A stretch of 64,000 bases of DNA from a bacterium (GTDB taxonomy: Bacteria; Cyanobacteriota; Vampirovibrionia; Obscuribacterales; Obscuribacteraceae), in assembly GCA_016124935.1 (NCBI GenBank), contig WGMS01000005.1, forward strand, positions 1-64,000, in the 5' to 3' direction. Under the pieces are notes generated by a model. The model did not search any database. It was not told where the DNA came from and saw nothing but the letters and a program-made list of their open reading frames with translations. Positions 51,910 through 60,270 of the stretch are shown here, one piece after another. The translations under genes were made by a program, and so were the position numbers. Position 1 is the first letter of the stretch. Each line of letters begins with the position of its first letter.

Positions 51910-52656
51910 ATGACTGATAGACACAATGGCGAAAGCCCGGCCAAAGACGCTGTGAACCACGTATCCGATACGGCAAGCAGCGAAAGAACTGACCACGCCG
52001 CAGATCTCAGTCGCTCCGTCTGGTCCTCCGATAGCAGAGGCAACGTCCCTAACGACACCAAGGCGGGCAACGCCGCCACCAGCGCTACCGCATCCGATGG
52101 ATTTCAGATTGTGGACGGCAACGATACCGATCCTACAAAAGTCCAGGAGAAAGCAGACTCCGGAGACCGCTCCAAGATATTTGATAAGGGCGAAAAGTCT
52201 GATGACCCAAGTCATCCATCCAACTGGAAGACCGACAAGTTCGGCAATGTGACCGAAGCAGGTCCGGATTACAAAGCCGAGTACAATGACAAAGGTGAGC
52301 TACAGAGCGTCACCCAGGGCGACGACACCTGGACCCGTCAACCAGACGGGACGATCCGACACGACGATACAGACGCCCAGGGTAACAAGAGGTCTGAAAT
52401 TATCGACAACGTTCGAAGCTTTACCGCTGAGCCTTACTTCAGCGATCTGGGTGGTGGCTTATTAGGTGGCATGAAAGTTGAAATTGGCACAGGTAAAACC
52501 AGCTTGTCCGGTCGCAGTAAACCGATTTATCAAGACTCTGCGCACGACAAGGCGGCAACTGTAATAGTGGACGATATGATAAATAGCCTTCGGGGTGCCC
52601 AGGGCGGCGAAGAGAAGAAAGGCAGCAGCGCACACGAAGGCTACCTGGGCTTCTAG
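51910..52656 (+). CDS. Hypothetical acidic hydrophilic protein
   Basis: 248 residues, no signal peptide or membrane helix. The N-terminal 90 residues are polar and probably disordered; the middle has short Gly/Asn-turn strands such as WKTDKFGNVTEAGPDYKAEY and WTRQPDGTIRHDDTDAQGN, which look like YD-repeat-type beta units. The C-terminus is Gly-rich. ATG with AGGAG ten bases upstream. No family is recognised. Confidence 0.7.
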   Translation: MTDRHNGESPAKDAVNHVSDTASSERTDHAADLSRSVWSSDSRGNVPNDTKAGNAATSATASDGFQIVDGNDTDPTKVQEKADSGDRSKIFDKGEKSDDPSHPSNWKTDKFGNVTEAGPDYKAEYNDKGELQSVTQGDDTWTRQPDGTIRHDDTDAQGNKRSEIIDNVRSFTAEPYFSDLGGGLLGGMKVEIGTGKTSLSGRSKPIYQDSAHDKAATVIVDDMINSLRGAQGGEEKKGSSAHEGYLGF

Positions 52657-52917
52657 AAAGCGAATCTCTAGCAGGTGCCGCTTAAAAGCCATTTGTTTCT
52701 TTATCTTCTGTTAGGCATTAGGGTCCTACGCCACCATATTTAATCCCACCAGCTGAAGACTCTTTTTCTTTTCGAGTGTGAACCTGGAACTGCGGTGTCC
52801 TTATCTATGGTTCCGAAGCAGTAGTTCTATTCCTGGTCGCCCTGCCATTCTACTTTCTGGCAAAGTTCTCTTTGTGGACTAATCCTCTGAAATCCACAAC
52901 CTGAATAGATGATTGGG

Positions 52918-53223
52918 TCATATTGAGACTGCCTCTGCCAAAATCTCTTTACGAATTCGGGGTTTCAATCCACGCTCATTAACTACATCAACTTTGTGAC
53001 CGAGCAACGCTTCAAACTCTTCATGGAGTTCTTCGATCACTCCAAAATATCGCATTCCTTCAAACTTGGAGCTATCTAAATTGACCAGTATATCGATATC
53101 GCTGCTGTCTGTGTAATCACCTCTAGCAACAGAACCAAAAATACGCACATTTGAAGCACCATACCGTTGAGCTATGGCAATAATTTCGTCTCTCTTTTCG
53201 GCAATCAGTTTGGCAAGATCCAT
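52918..53223 (-). CDS. MNT-type nucleotidyltransferase-domain protein (antitoxin-like)
   Basis: 101 residues from the ATG at 53223. The polymerase-beta-fold motif [18 protein letters not shown] with two Asp, and a third Asp in [10 protein letters not shown], are intact. In MNT-HEPN systems such proteins AMPylate and silence a HEPN toxin. No HEPN gene is found in the 260 bp downstream or upstream, so it is an orphan here. GGGG lies seven bases before the start. Confidence 0.88.
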   Translation of the reverse strand: MDLAKLIAEKRDEIIAIAQRYGASNVRIFGSVARGDYTDSSDIDILVNLDSSKFEGMRYFGVIEELHEEFEALLGHKVDVVNERGLKPRIRKEILAEAVSI

Positions 53224-53304
53224 CAAAGCACCCCTTCGCTAATATCTTACTATTAATTGCTCCGATTCAGAATCACAAAATTTCATCGGAATCACATCTG
53301 TCCT

Positions 53305-54672
53305 CTATTTACCTTCTGCCTGCGCCTCGATAAGAGAAGCGACCACCATGTCTTTCAAACCATATTTCAAAATCTCGGGGAAATAACGCGTATCAACGAT
53401 GTCGTAGGCAGCCCCGGCATCGACCAGGTCGTCGTCCAGCGCTTTCAACGTCGGGGAACCATGCGTCACGCTCCCAACCGATAGGAAAGTAATCTTTACC
53501 TCCCTCGAATTATTCATCTTCATGGTGGCATCTATCACCACATCACGAATTCTGGCAAAGCTATCCTGTCCATCGGTGAGCACGGCGATAGCAAGCGGTT
53601 TCGCTCCACCTCTTGCTCGTCGCTCAAAATAATCATCCAGTACATAAGCCAGCGGCTTGGCTATGTCAGTACCGCCGACAGGCATGAGCCGACGAAAAAC
53701 ATCATCGATGTCGCTGCGATTTGCATTCTTCGCAACGGCAAACTGATGATTGAAGGGCACCAGAGTGATACCACGGGGAAAGTAACGAGCGGTGACCAGA
53801 GAAAAATTCACACTGTTCAGTCGACACCACTCCCAGCGGCTGCCCAGGAAGTTGTGCGCATCACCGGTATCTGCCGGGCTGGACATACTGCCGGAATTGT
53901 CTATTAGCAACGCAAAGTCATAAGAACCCAGCAGTTTTTCCGACTTCTTAACCAGTTCCGGATGTTTCACCAGCCCGGATTCGAGCACCGTATCGGTCTT
54001 GCGCCCATCTTTTTTAGCTTGCCCTGCCGCCAGCTTGGTGAAATCCAGTTTCGCCTTTTTGCGCAGTCGCAGCTTTATCTGATAGGTCTTTCCCTTGCGG
54101 ACTACGGTAAGGTGATAAACATCATTCTCGACCCGGACTTTGGTAATGCGGTCGTCGGCTCTAAGACCGCTCAACCAGGCTAAGGAAGGCTGAAAAACCT
54201 TCTCGACCTTTCCTGTCAGGGCATTCTTATTCGGATTGTCCGTCTTATAACCCAACTCCGCAGCCAGGCTCATGCGCGCCTCGGTGGATTTAATGGCAGC
54301 CTCGGCATTTTTCATTCTGGGATCGCCTGCAGGAAACTCATAGGCTCGGATCAAAGCCAGATTGAATGCGTTGAGCGCGCGCCTGTAGTCGCCATCATTA
54401 AAAAGCTTCAGACCTACTTCATAGGCTTTGGCGGAGCCGGAAGAAGGAATCTCGAGCACCTCGGGATTATATGTGTCGCTGATCGCTCCGGAGAGGGTCT
54501 TTTTGACGGCATCTTCGGGGGTAGAGGTATCCAGAGTCGGATTGAGCGCCTCCAGCTTTACAGGAACGCCCACCACAGGCTTCTCCACAATCTGTCCGAA
54601 CAAAGGCTGCCCCGTGCCCACAAGCACTCCCAGCGATAAAACCAACACAAAAATCTTGTTCGGATTTCCCAT
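53305..54672 (-). CDS. Exported von Willebrand factor A protein with a PDZ-like region
   Basis: 455 residues. The start is an ATG at 54672 with GAGGAG four bases upstream. A signal peptide (IFVLVLSLGVLVGTGQPLFG) comes first, then a TPR-like helix region, then a PDZ-like segment (VFQPSLAWLSGLRADDRITK and following strands), and a VWA domain whose MIDAS motif is DNSGSMS with the Thr in GGTDIAKPL and the Asp in LTDGQDS. It probably binds a protein ligand through a metal ion at the cell surface or in the periplasm. Divergent from the ATT-start gene at 54760. Confidence 0.87.
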   Translation of the reverse strand: MGNPNKIFVLVLSLGVLVGTGQPLFGQIVEKPVVGVPVKLEALNPTLDTSTPEDAVKKTLSGAISDTYNPEVLEIPSSGSAKAYEVGLKLFNDGDYRRALNAFNLALIRAYEFPAGDPRMKNAEAAIKSTEARMSLAAELGYKTDNPNKNALTGKVEKVFQPSLAWLSGLRADDRITKVRVENDVYHLTVVRKGKTYQIKLRLRKKAKLDFTKLAAGQAKKDGRKTDTVLESGLVKHPELVKKSEKLLGSYDFALLIDNSGSMSSPADTGDAHNFLGSRWEWCRLNSVNFSLVTARYFPRGITLVPFNHQFAVAKNANRSDIDDVFRRLMPVGGTDIAKPLAYVLDDYFERRARGGAKPLAIAVLTDGQDSFARIRDVVIDATMKMNNSREVKITFLSVGSVTHGSPTLKALDDDLVDAGAAYDIVDTRYFPEILKYGLKDMVVASLIEAQAEGK

Positions 54673-54759
54673 TTTTCTCCTCTGCATAAGGATTTTCGGA
54701 CTGGTCAACAATATGCCCATTTGCCGAAATTGATAAGATTGAAAGAGGAGGTGGAAGCG

Positions 54760-55695
54760 ATTAAAAAATCGAGCTTGCCAAAAGTAATGGTTTCAACCGT
54801 TCTTGTTGCCGTCGGACTGCTTGCCTGCGGAATAGATCAGCGCGCCTGTGCCCAGAATTACCACGAGCTTCACCAGTCCAGAAGAATAGAGAGCATAGAG
54901 GACCTGCGCCGCTATTTCGACACAGAGCCAACTTACTCAAACCGCCGAACTTATCGCAATTACCGAAGACCATACAAGGCGCCGACCTATTCCAGACCCG
55001 GTGTGGAAGGGCGAGAGACCAGGAAGCTGACGACCTGGGAGGGTCCCACAAAAGAAGACCGGTCAATAGATGAAGAGATTACCAAAGCCCAGGTGGACTA
55101 TGGACCTACCAGCCCCGAAGTGGCAAAGCTAATGCTCAAATATGCCCAGCGCTTTTTCGATGCCCATGATTACACCAAAGCCCAGGCCATGGCCGAGAGG
55201 ATAATCAAAATCAACAACATCTCGAAGATGGAAGGCATCAACATGAATGATGTCCAGGCTATTCGCCTTACGTCTATGCGCAAAATGATTCCAGAGAACC
55301 GACCGCGCAATCCCTATTATAGAAAGGGCATTTTGATAAGCGACGACGACTACTCTCGCATGGCGCTGCCGGGACGCCATAAACTGCCCCAGACTTCCGA
55401 AGCAAGAGTGGTTCCCAAAGGAAGCGGTGTCACCGAGGTCAAGTACGGTGCAGAGGCCAGGGAAACGCCAAAGGAAAAGCCAGTGGTGACGACCAGCCCG
55501 GCGCAGTTGACCAAGCCAAATACGCAAGCCCAGACCAGTGCACCCGCCAACAATGCAAAGCCCCCTGCTGTCAGATACAGAAAGGTGACCGGATCGCAAT
55601 CGAGCCCCGGAAGCATTTATGCGCCTAATCGTTTTAGAGATCCTGTGGATGACAGTTTTGACAACCTCGGCAGAAAGTTCGAGACCTATAAATAA
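54760..55695 (+). CDS. Exported protein, first of two tandem paralogues, probable ATT start
   Basis: About 311 residues. The frame is open from 54721, but the AGGAGG at 54746-54751 lies eight bases before an ATT at 54760, and from there the protein reads KKSSLPKVMVSTVLVAVGLL, a perfect signal peptide. ATT is a rare start codon (known for infC). A nearby ATG at 54787 would remove the basic start. The mature part has WEGPTKEDRSIDEEITKAQV and LMLKYAQRFFDAHDYTKAQA, followed by Pro/Thr-rich sequence. Its paralogue is next door. Function unknown. Confidence 0.7.
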   Translation: MKKSSLPKVMVSTVLVAVGLLACGIDQRACAQNYHELHQSRRIESIEDLRRYFDTEPTYSNRRTYRNYRRPYKAPTYSRPGVEGRETRKLTTWEGPTKEDRSIDEEITKAQVDYGPTSPEVAKLMLKYAQRFFDAHDYTKAQAMAERIIKINNISKMEGINMNDVQAIRLTSMRKMIPENRPRNPYYRKGILISDDDYSRMALPGRHKLPQTSEARVVPKGSGVTEVKYGAEARETPKEKPVVTTSPAQLTKPNTQAQTSAPANNAKPPAVRYRKVTGSQSSPGSIYAPNRFRDPVDDSFDNLGRKFETYK

Positions 55696-55805
55696 GCGCG
55701 CAACTAAAAAACTCCATGGAAAACCCTGCATATTTTGCCCGGGGCAATTGCTAGGATGAATTTCTGCGTCGTATTCCTGAGCCTGAACCTAAGCCTGAAA
55801 TAGCT

Positions 55806-56474
55806 ATGAAAAAACTGCCTGCCGCCCTCCTTTTTATAGTCGGATGCCTTTCCTCATTTAGCACCGCCTACGCCGGCGAGACCACCGCCGTAGATACTAT
55901 CTGGTCAGCAGATCAAAACAAACTCGACGTACTCTGCCAGAAGCCGCGCACGCCCGGATGTATCTATCCTGGTAGAATTCCTGCCCATCGCATACCAGCC
56001 CTCAACAGACCCGACTTTGATATGCCCCGCGTGAAGCGACCGAGCATAGAAATCTCGATGCCCAGAGAAGAGATTTCTATTCAGCAGAAAACGATCTGGG
56101 AAGCTCCGACTTCTTTTGATCGACTGATCGAACAAGACATTGAAAAAGCACAGATAGACAACGGACCAACCAGCGCCGAGGCGGGACGACTGATGCTCGC
56201 TTACGCTAAACAGTATCTCGATCGAAAAGAGTACGGCAAGGCGGCGAAACTAGCCGACAAGATCATCTTGCTAAATTCCAGAACAAGAATCGATGGAATT
56301 TCAATCGGCGAAGTAACGAAACTGAAAGCGGAAGCTCGCCGCAAGGGGAATCTGAATCATCTGAGCGCTCGAAATAAGCTCAAAAACAACTTCTACGTCT
56401 TGAATCAGCCGGTTTCATCGGCGGCGCCTACCGTGATAAATATCGGTCCCGGATTGAGACAGATCGCCTACTGA
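55806..56474 (+). CDS. Exported protein, second of two tandem paralogues
   Basis: 222 residues with a clear signal peptide (MKKLPAALLFIVGCLSSFST, AYA site). Two Cys occur in the first 60 mature residues. The core matches the neighbour upstream: IWEAPTSFDRLIEQDIEKAQ, then GPTSAEAGRLMLAYAKQYLD with helical units like a TPR. The neighbour has a longer Pro/Thr-rich C-terminus. Their tandem order indicates duplication. Function unknown. Confidence 0.8.
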   Translation: MKKLPAALLFIVGCLSSFSTAYAGETTAVDTIWSADQNKLDVLCQKPRTPGCIYPGRIPAHRIPALNRPDFDMPRVKRPSIEISMPREEISIQQKTIWEAPTSFDRLIEQDIEKAQIDNGPTSAEAGRLMLAYAKQYLDRKEYGKAAKLADKIILLNSRTRIDGISIGEVTKLKAEARRKGNLNHLSARNKLKNNFYVLNQPVSSAAPTVINIGPGLRQIAY

Positions 56475-56744
56475 ATTTTAAAAGTTCATTTCGAGAACCA
56501 GCTTCCCGACCTGTGATGAGAGTCGAGAACCGCTTCGGAAATGTAATAATAGATATAGCACCAGATGAAATATCGCATCGAAAAAAGTTTTCGCAAATGA
56601 TATGCGATACGCATACCATTTACCCCGCAAGGCTTTCCGCCTGGTATCACTTATGGTTATGCTTTCTGGAGTCGCCAGAGTCACTTGACATAATACCAAA
56701 TTATTTGCATGCTCTAATTAGGGAAAGCAAGGAGGGTTATTACC

Positions 56745-56996
56745 ATCGAGCCTTTTAATCTACTGGAGTTTCAAAAACGAGCACGAGAGACCGTCGATCC
56801 AAGACAGCTCTTCGAGCTATGGGAAGACGTCTGTCAACGCTATGACAGACGGGAGATAGGCTCGTATGAACTCGAAGAGATGAAAGAGATCATTCTCCCT
56901 AACTTAAAAGCCCTGGCCGGTCTTAGGCGCTCTATCAACGATACCGGTCCGGCTGATGATCAAAAAGAAAACACTCAGCTCAAAAAACGCGCCTGA
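56745..56996 (+). CDS. Small protein of 83 residues, probable ATC start, missed by ordinary gene finding
   Basis: A frame without any ATG, GTG or TTG start downstream of a stop at 56715: an AAGGAGGG ribosome site (56729-56736) is followed by ATT at 56739 and ATC at 56745; the ATC is at ideal distance. The product, EPFNLLEFQKRARETVDPRQ..., is a clean helical protein with LFELWEDVCQRYDRREIGSY and ends QLKKRA. The codons look typical for the genome. The strong ribosome site and coding look make this convincing. Function unknown. Confidence 0.65.
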   Translation: MEPFNLLEFQKRARETVDPRQLFELWEDVCQRYDRREIGSYELEEMKEIILPNLKALAGLRRSINDTGPADDQKENTQLKKRA

Positions 56997-57150
56997 AAAA
57001 TCTTCTCTATTCGAAAAAACTTCTACGAATCCGCAAAAGCGCCTCCTCACCGGGGCGCTTCTTGACATAGCCGAGAAAGACAACAAATCTGCGACATCTC
57101 TAAATCTATCTGCCTGACAATTATCTCCAGGCTATGCTATTTTGCACCTT

Positions 57151-58374
57151 ATGCATCGAATTCGAATTCCCGTCAGTTTTAAAAACGCCCTTACCGTCTC
57201 TCTGACCGGTCTCTGTCTGTGGTCGGCAGCTTCTGTTTCGCTTGCCTCGGACTGGGTAGAGGAAGGGGTCTCTGATATCGCCCCCAATTCCGGTCAGAGA
57301 CAGCCGATAGAAAGAGCACCGGTATCGACTCCAGGTTTTAATTCTGGTTCTGGTTCTGATTCAGGTGCTGATTCCAATTCCAATTCCAATTCCAATTCGG
57401 AAAGTCCTTTCGACACACCGCCCCAGATGCAGAACCAGAATCAGGACGATCAAACCGGTCCGGATTCGAGCACCAGCACCTCCAGCCAGAGCGGCAACAC
57501 CCACGACACATCGAAGCCGCTGGAAGCCACTATCAGCACAGTCAAGACAGACTACCGCAGACCGAGCCGCTTTCCCGGACTGGACGGTTATGCAAACAAC
57601 GTCATGCAAAACGCGCCGATGATTCCATTGCCCCAGAAAGACGAAGCGGTAAATCCCCCCGCCTATAAGTCCTGGCTCAGTGCAACCCATGCCGGTATCA
57701 CCGAAAATCTCAACCGCGAATCTATCATCGAAGTAAAAGGTAAATGGGACGATTCCGGGCATGTCCTGCACTCTTTTGGAATCCCCTGTAAAAGAGTATC
57801 GCCCAACGAACTTGGCGATACCAATCTGGATAATGTCTATGTGGTGGTGGTCAACTGCGCCGGCGACCTACCCACCGAAGCGATTCTCGCTCTCAGGCGT
57901 TATGTCGGTATGGGCGGCTATCTGCTCACCACCGACTGGGCTCTCGATGGAGTTTTGAAAAAAACCTTCCCCGGTTATGTCACCTGGAACGGTGGCTATA
58001 CAGAAAGCGGCGTAGTGGATGCGGTTATTGTAGACCCCGATCCAAGACTTTTCAAAAACTGTCCTCCCACGGCATTCTGGAAACTCGACAAAAAGAGCCA
58101 GACGGTCAAGGTAAACCGCCCCGGCGAAGTACGAGTGCTGGCTAGAAGTAGGCTGCTCTCCAGAAGCGACCCGTCCCAATTCGGCATCCTTGCTTTTACG
58201 CTGGATTTCAGACAGGGCAGAGTGCTGCATCTGGTCGGACATTTCGACAACAATTCAGATCGCGCCTTCAATAATGCCCTGCCCGATCCGGCTCCGGGAA
58301 TTCAAATTAGTCTAAGGCAGGCTCTGGCAGCCAATTTTATAGTGGAAGCAATCAAAAACGGCCGCAGCCGCTAG
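57151..58374 (+). CDS. Exported protein with a class I amidotransferase-like (ThuA/DUF4350-like) fold
   Basis: About 407 residues. A signal peptide (LTVSLTGLCLWSAASVSLAS) is followed by a disordered Ser/Asn linker with repeats of TCCAAT, then a Rossmann-like domain with VYVVVVNCAGDLP, in which the Cys sits at the nucleophile elbow, and LRRYVGMGGYLLTTDWALDG. This pattern is found in amidotransferase-like folds lacking a clear catalytic triad, so it could bind a ligand rather than catalyse. The frame also opens at a TTG at 57142. The function is unknown. Confidence 0.72.
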   Translation: MHRIRIPVSFKNALTVSLTGLCLWSAASVSLASDWVEEGVSDIAPNSGQRQPIERAPVSTPGFNSGSGSDSGADSNSNSNSNSESPFDTPPQMQNQNQDDQTGPDSSTSTSSQSGNTHDTSKPLEATISTVKTDYRRPSRFPGLDGYANNVMQNAPMIPLPQKDEAVNPPAYKSWLSATHAGITENLNRESIIEVKGKWDDSGHVLHSFGIPCKRVSPNELGDTNLDNVYVVVVNCAGDLPTEAILALRRYVGMGGYLLTTDWALDGVLKKTFPGYVTWNGGYTESGVVDAVIVDPDPRLFKNCPPTAFWKLDKKSQTVKVNRPGEVRVLARSRLLSRSDPSQFGILAFTLDFRQGRVLHLVGHFDNNSDRAFNNALPDPAPGIQISLRQALAANFIVEAIKNGRSR

Positions 58375-58378
58375 AGCC

Positions 58379-59110
58379 TCAGATCAACATTTTTACCACG
58401 GCTATGATAAGCACAAATGCTATCAGCTGACGCAGCCCCTTCTGCGAAGAGCGGCTGGCGCCATAATAAGACCCTATTAGAGCACCGACAAGGGCGAAAA
58501 AAAGGAATGGGACAATCTCAGAAAAGTCCACTCTGCCTGACAGATAGCGGGCACCGAGCCCGGCAAAGGAATTGAGCACAATAAACAAAGCGGAGCATCC
58601 GGCGGTGGTTTTGGAGTCGGCCCAACCGCATAGAATTATCAGAGGACTGAGGAAAACACCACCCCCGATACCTAGTGCGCCGGAAACAAAACCGAGAATC
58701 GCTCCTGCGATAGCCGCCACTTTAAGGTCGGGACTTTTGACAAAAGGCTCCTCTGTATCGACTTTGCCTCTATGAAACCAGAGCATCAAAGCAGAGACGA
58801 ACAAAACCGCCGCCAGCATCCACCCGAACTGTTTTTCGGTCAAAGGCACCGTCGCCCCCAGATAGGCGAAGGGAATGGAAATCAGGATAAAAGGCAGACT
58901 GAGCTTCATAGAAAGATAGCCCCGGCGACCATAGGCCAGGCTGGATATGCCGGCAGTCAGACAGTTGAGAGTGAGGGCTGTGGTCGCCATCACATCCGGA
59001 GCCACCCCCCAGAAAGACATAATCGCCAGATAGCCGGTGGCACCACCATGCCCCACGCTTGAATAAAGCATGGCGATGAGCATTACAGCGAAGTGTTGAA
59101 GGTTATCCAT
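58379..59110 (-). CDS. TauE/SafE-family membrane transporter
   Basis: 243 residues with about seven or eight membrane helices. Motifs: SSVGHGGATGYLAIMSFWG in the first helix pair and LGFVSGALGIGGGVFLSPLI, both typical of the TauE/SafE family (putative sulfite, sulfoacetate or other anion exporters). The substrate cannot be told. ATG at 59110. It is 4 bp away from the convergent exported protein gene and divergent from the nitrate reductase operon. Confidence 0.9.
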   Translation of the reverse strand: MDNLQHFAVMLIAMLYSSVGHGGATGYLAIMSFWGVAPDVMATTALTLNCLTAGISSLAYGRRGYLSMKLSLPFILISIPFAYLGATVPLTEKQFGWMLAAVLFVSALMLWFHRGKVDTEEPFVKSPDLKVAAIAGAILGFVSGALGIGGGVFLSPLIILCGWADSKTTAGCSALFIVLNSFAGLGARYLSGRVDFSEIVPFLFFALVGALIGSYYGASRSSQKGLRQLIAFVLIIAVVKMLI

Positions 59111-59381
59111 ATCGCAATTCCGGCAGGAGACTTCAAATGAAACAGTAAATCGACAGAATAGAAATAATACAAGGTTGAACGAACCGCTAAAGCAAATCGC
59201 TACATATAACTCTCTACGGACTCAGCACAATAGCACGCAGGTTACAAACTAGTATCCACCCGGGGCATTACGCTAATTGTCGATGCCCCTGGCTCCATTC
59301 TCAGTAGTGGTTTCGAGAATTCGGTACACCGCCTAATCCTTTTGGTCTCATTGCAAAAAAAACTATACCTCTGCCGTCCGT

Positions 59382-59404
59382 CTCTGGATGGATACAATCC
59401 AGAG
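59382..59404 (+). other. Hairpin in the leader of the cytochrome c-nar operon
   Basis: CTCTGGAT and ATCCAGAG pair perfectly (8 bp) around a 7-base loop, 50 bp before the GTG at 59454. Without a T-run it is not a terminator; it could be a regulatory RNA element. Confidence 0.5.
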
Positions 59405-59418
59405 CCTTCGGCCAACAT

Positions 59419-59432
59419 AATGTTGAAACATT
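59419..59432. promoter_or_regulatory. Palindrome AATGTT-GA-AACATT upstream of the nar operon
   Basis: A perfect 6-2-6 inverted repeat 21 bp before the cytochrome c start. Its form resembles a site for a dimeric regulator, possibly of the Crp/Fnr group that controls nitrate respiration, though it does not match the canonical Fnr box TTGAT-N4-ATCAA. Confidence 0.35.
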
Positions 59433-59453
59433 CGGAGCCCGGAGCATAATCAA

Positions 59454-60266
59454 GTGTATCTTTCATGCAAGCCCACCGCATTCTGGCAGAGCAAACTCTC
59501 GATTCTAGCTTCCATGATCCTGATGGCAGGTCTGGTATGTCAGCCTCCTGCACAGTCCAAAGATAATCTGTTCTCATCCAAGTGCTCCGGGTGTCACACG
59601 ATTGGCGGCGGTGACGCTGTCGGTCCCGACCTGGCCCAGACGAAAGAATGGACCGACGATAAGCTCAAAGCCGCTGTTGAAAAGATGGCAGCCATGAGCG
59701 GAGGGCTAACCGGAGAGGAGATCACCGCCCTGGTTTCCTATCTGAAGAATCCTGACACCGAAGCAAACACTTCTTCCGAAAAACAAGAGAATCCTCAATC
59801 GGAACAACCTGCCTCCAAGACGGCGGCGGAAACGGACATGGAGGTTGACCTGCCAGGCTCTTATGAAGAAGGAAAGATGCTCTATTTTGGGCAGAAGTCA
59901 CTTGAGAACGGGGGCATGTCCTGCATATCCTGCCACCAGAGCGGCAGCCCCGAAGGTCTTGGACCAGATCTGAGCAGAATAACTGAAAAGTATAAGGGAA
60001 GAGCCCTGGTCTCAGCTTGCAAGCAAGCCCCTTTCAAGGTCATGCAGGCAGCTTATCGAAATCACCCAATCACAGAGGCCGAAGCTCTTAATCTTGCAAA
60101 ATACCTGTCGGGTGACAAAAACAAATCAAGTGAAAAAACGGAAACAGAGAAACCGCTCCCCATTCCGGCTATAGGCGGTGGTGCCGCCATCGCATTTCTG
60201 GCGATGCTGGCATTAGGTTACCGCAATAGAAACCGGGGCGTTAGAGAGAAACTGAAGAGGAAATAG
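59454..60266 (+). CDS. Membrane-anchored diheme cytochrome c, first gene of the nar operon
   Basis: 270 residues from a GTG with GGAG nine bases upstream. A signal peptide ([13 protein letters not shown]) precedes two c-type heme motifs: CSGCH (44-48) with M81 as possible axial ligand, and CISCH (157-161) with M197. The two domains are joined by a Glu/Ser linker (about 100-130). A C-terminal helix ([20 protein letters not shown]) anchors it. It ends 4 bp before narG, so it is coexpressed with nitrate reductase and likely carries electrons to or from this respiratory chain on the outer face of the membrane. Confidence 0.93.
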   Translation: MYLSCKPTAFWQSKLSILASMILMAGLVCQPPAQSKDNLFSSKCSGCHTIGGGDAVGPDLAQTKEWTDDKLKAAVEKMAAMSGGLTGEEITALVSYLKNPDTEANTSSEKQENPQSEQPASKTAAETDMEVDLPGSYEEGKMLYFGQKSLENGGMSCISCHQSGSPEGLGPDLSRITEKYKGRALVSACKQAPFKVMQAAYRNHPITEAEALNLAKYLSGDKNKSSEKTETEKPLPIPAIGGGAAIAFLAMLALGYRNRNRGVREKLKRK

Positions 60267-60270
60267 ACAA

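Larger units (their letters stand above)
59111..59453 (+). other. 343-bp gap ahead of the nitrate reductase operon
   Basis: Holds an inverted repeat at 59382-59404 and a small palindrome at 59419-59432. Another 7-bp inverted repeat (GGGGCAT/ATGCCCC) lies near 59264. A possible promoter (TTGGTC, 16 bp, TATACC near 59343-59370) is weak. No gene is supported. Confidence 0.6.

Noticed and set aside
52657-52917. HEPN (DUF86) toxin partner for the MNT gene
   Set aside because: Reading the minus strand through this gap gives early stops and no HEPN RxxxxH-type motif.
56685-56720. Promoter before the hidden gene (TTGACA at 56685)
   Set aside because: The -35 box is perfect but no -10 box lies at 16-18 bp; the nearest TCTAAT is 22 bp away.
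56513-56758. 81-residue plus-strand frame before the hidden gene
   Set aside because: No ribosome site, no domain, and it runs through the ribosome site of the better-supported gene at 56745.
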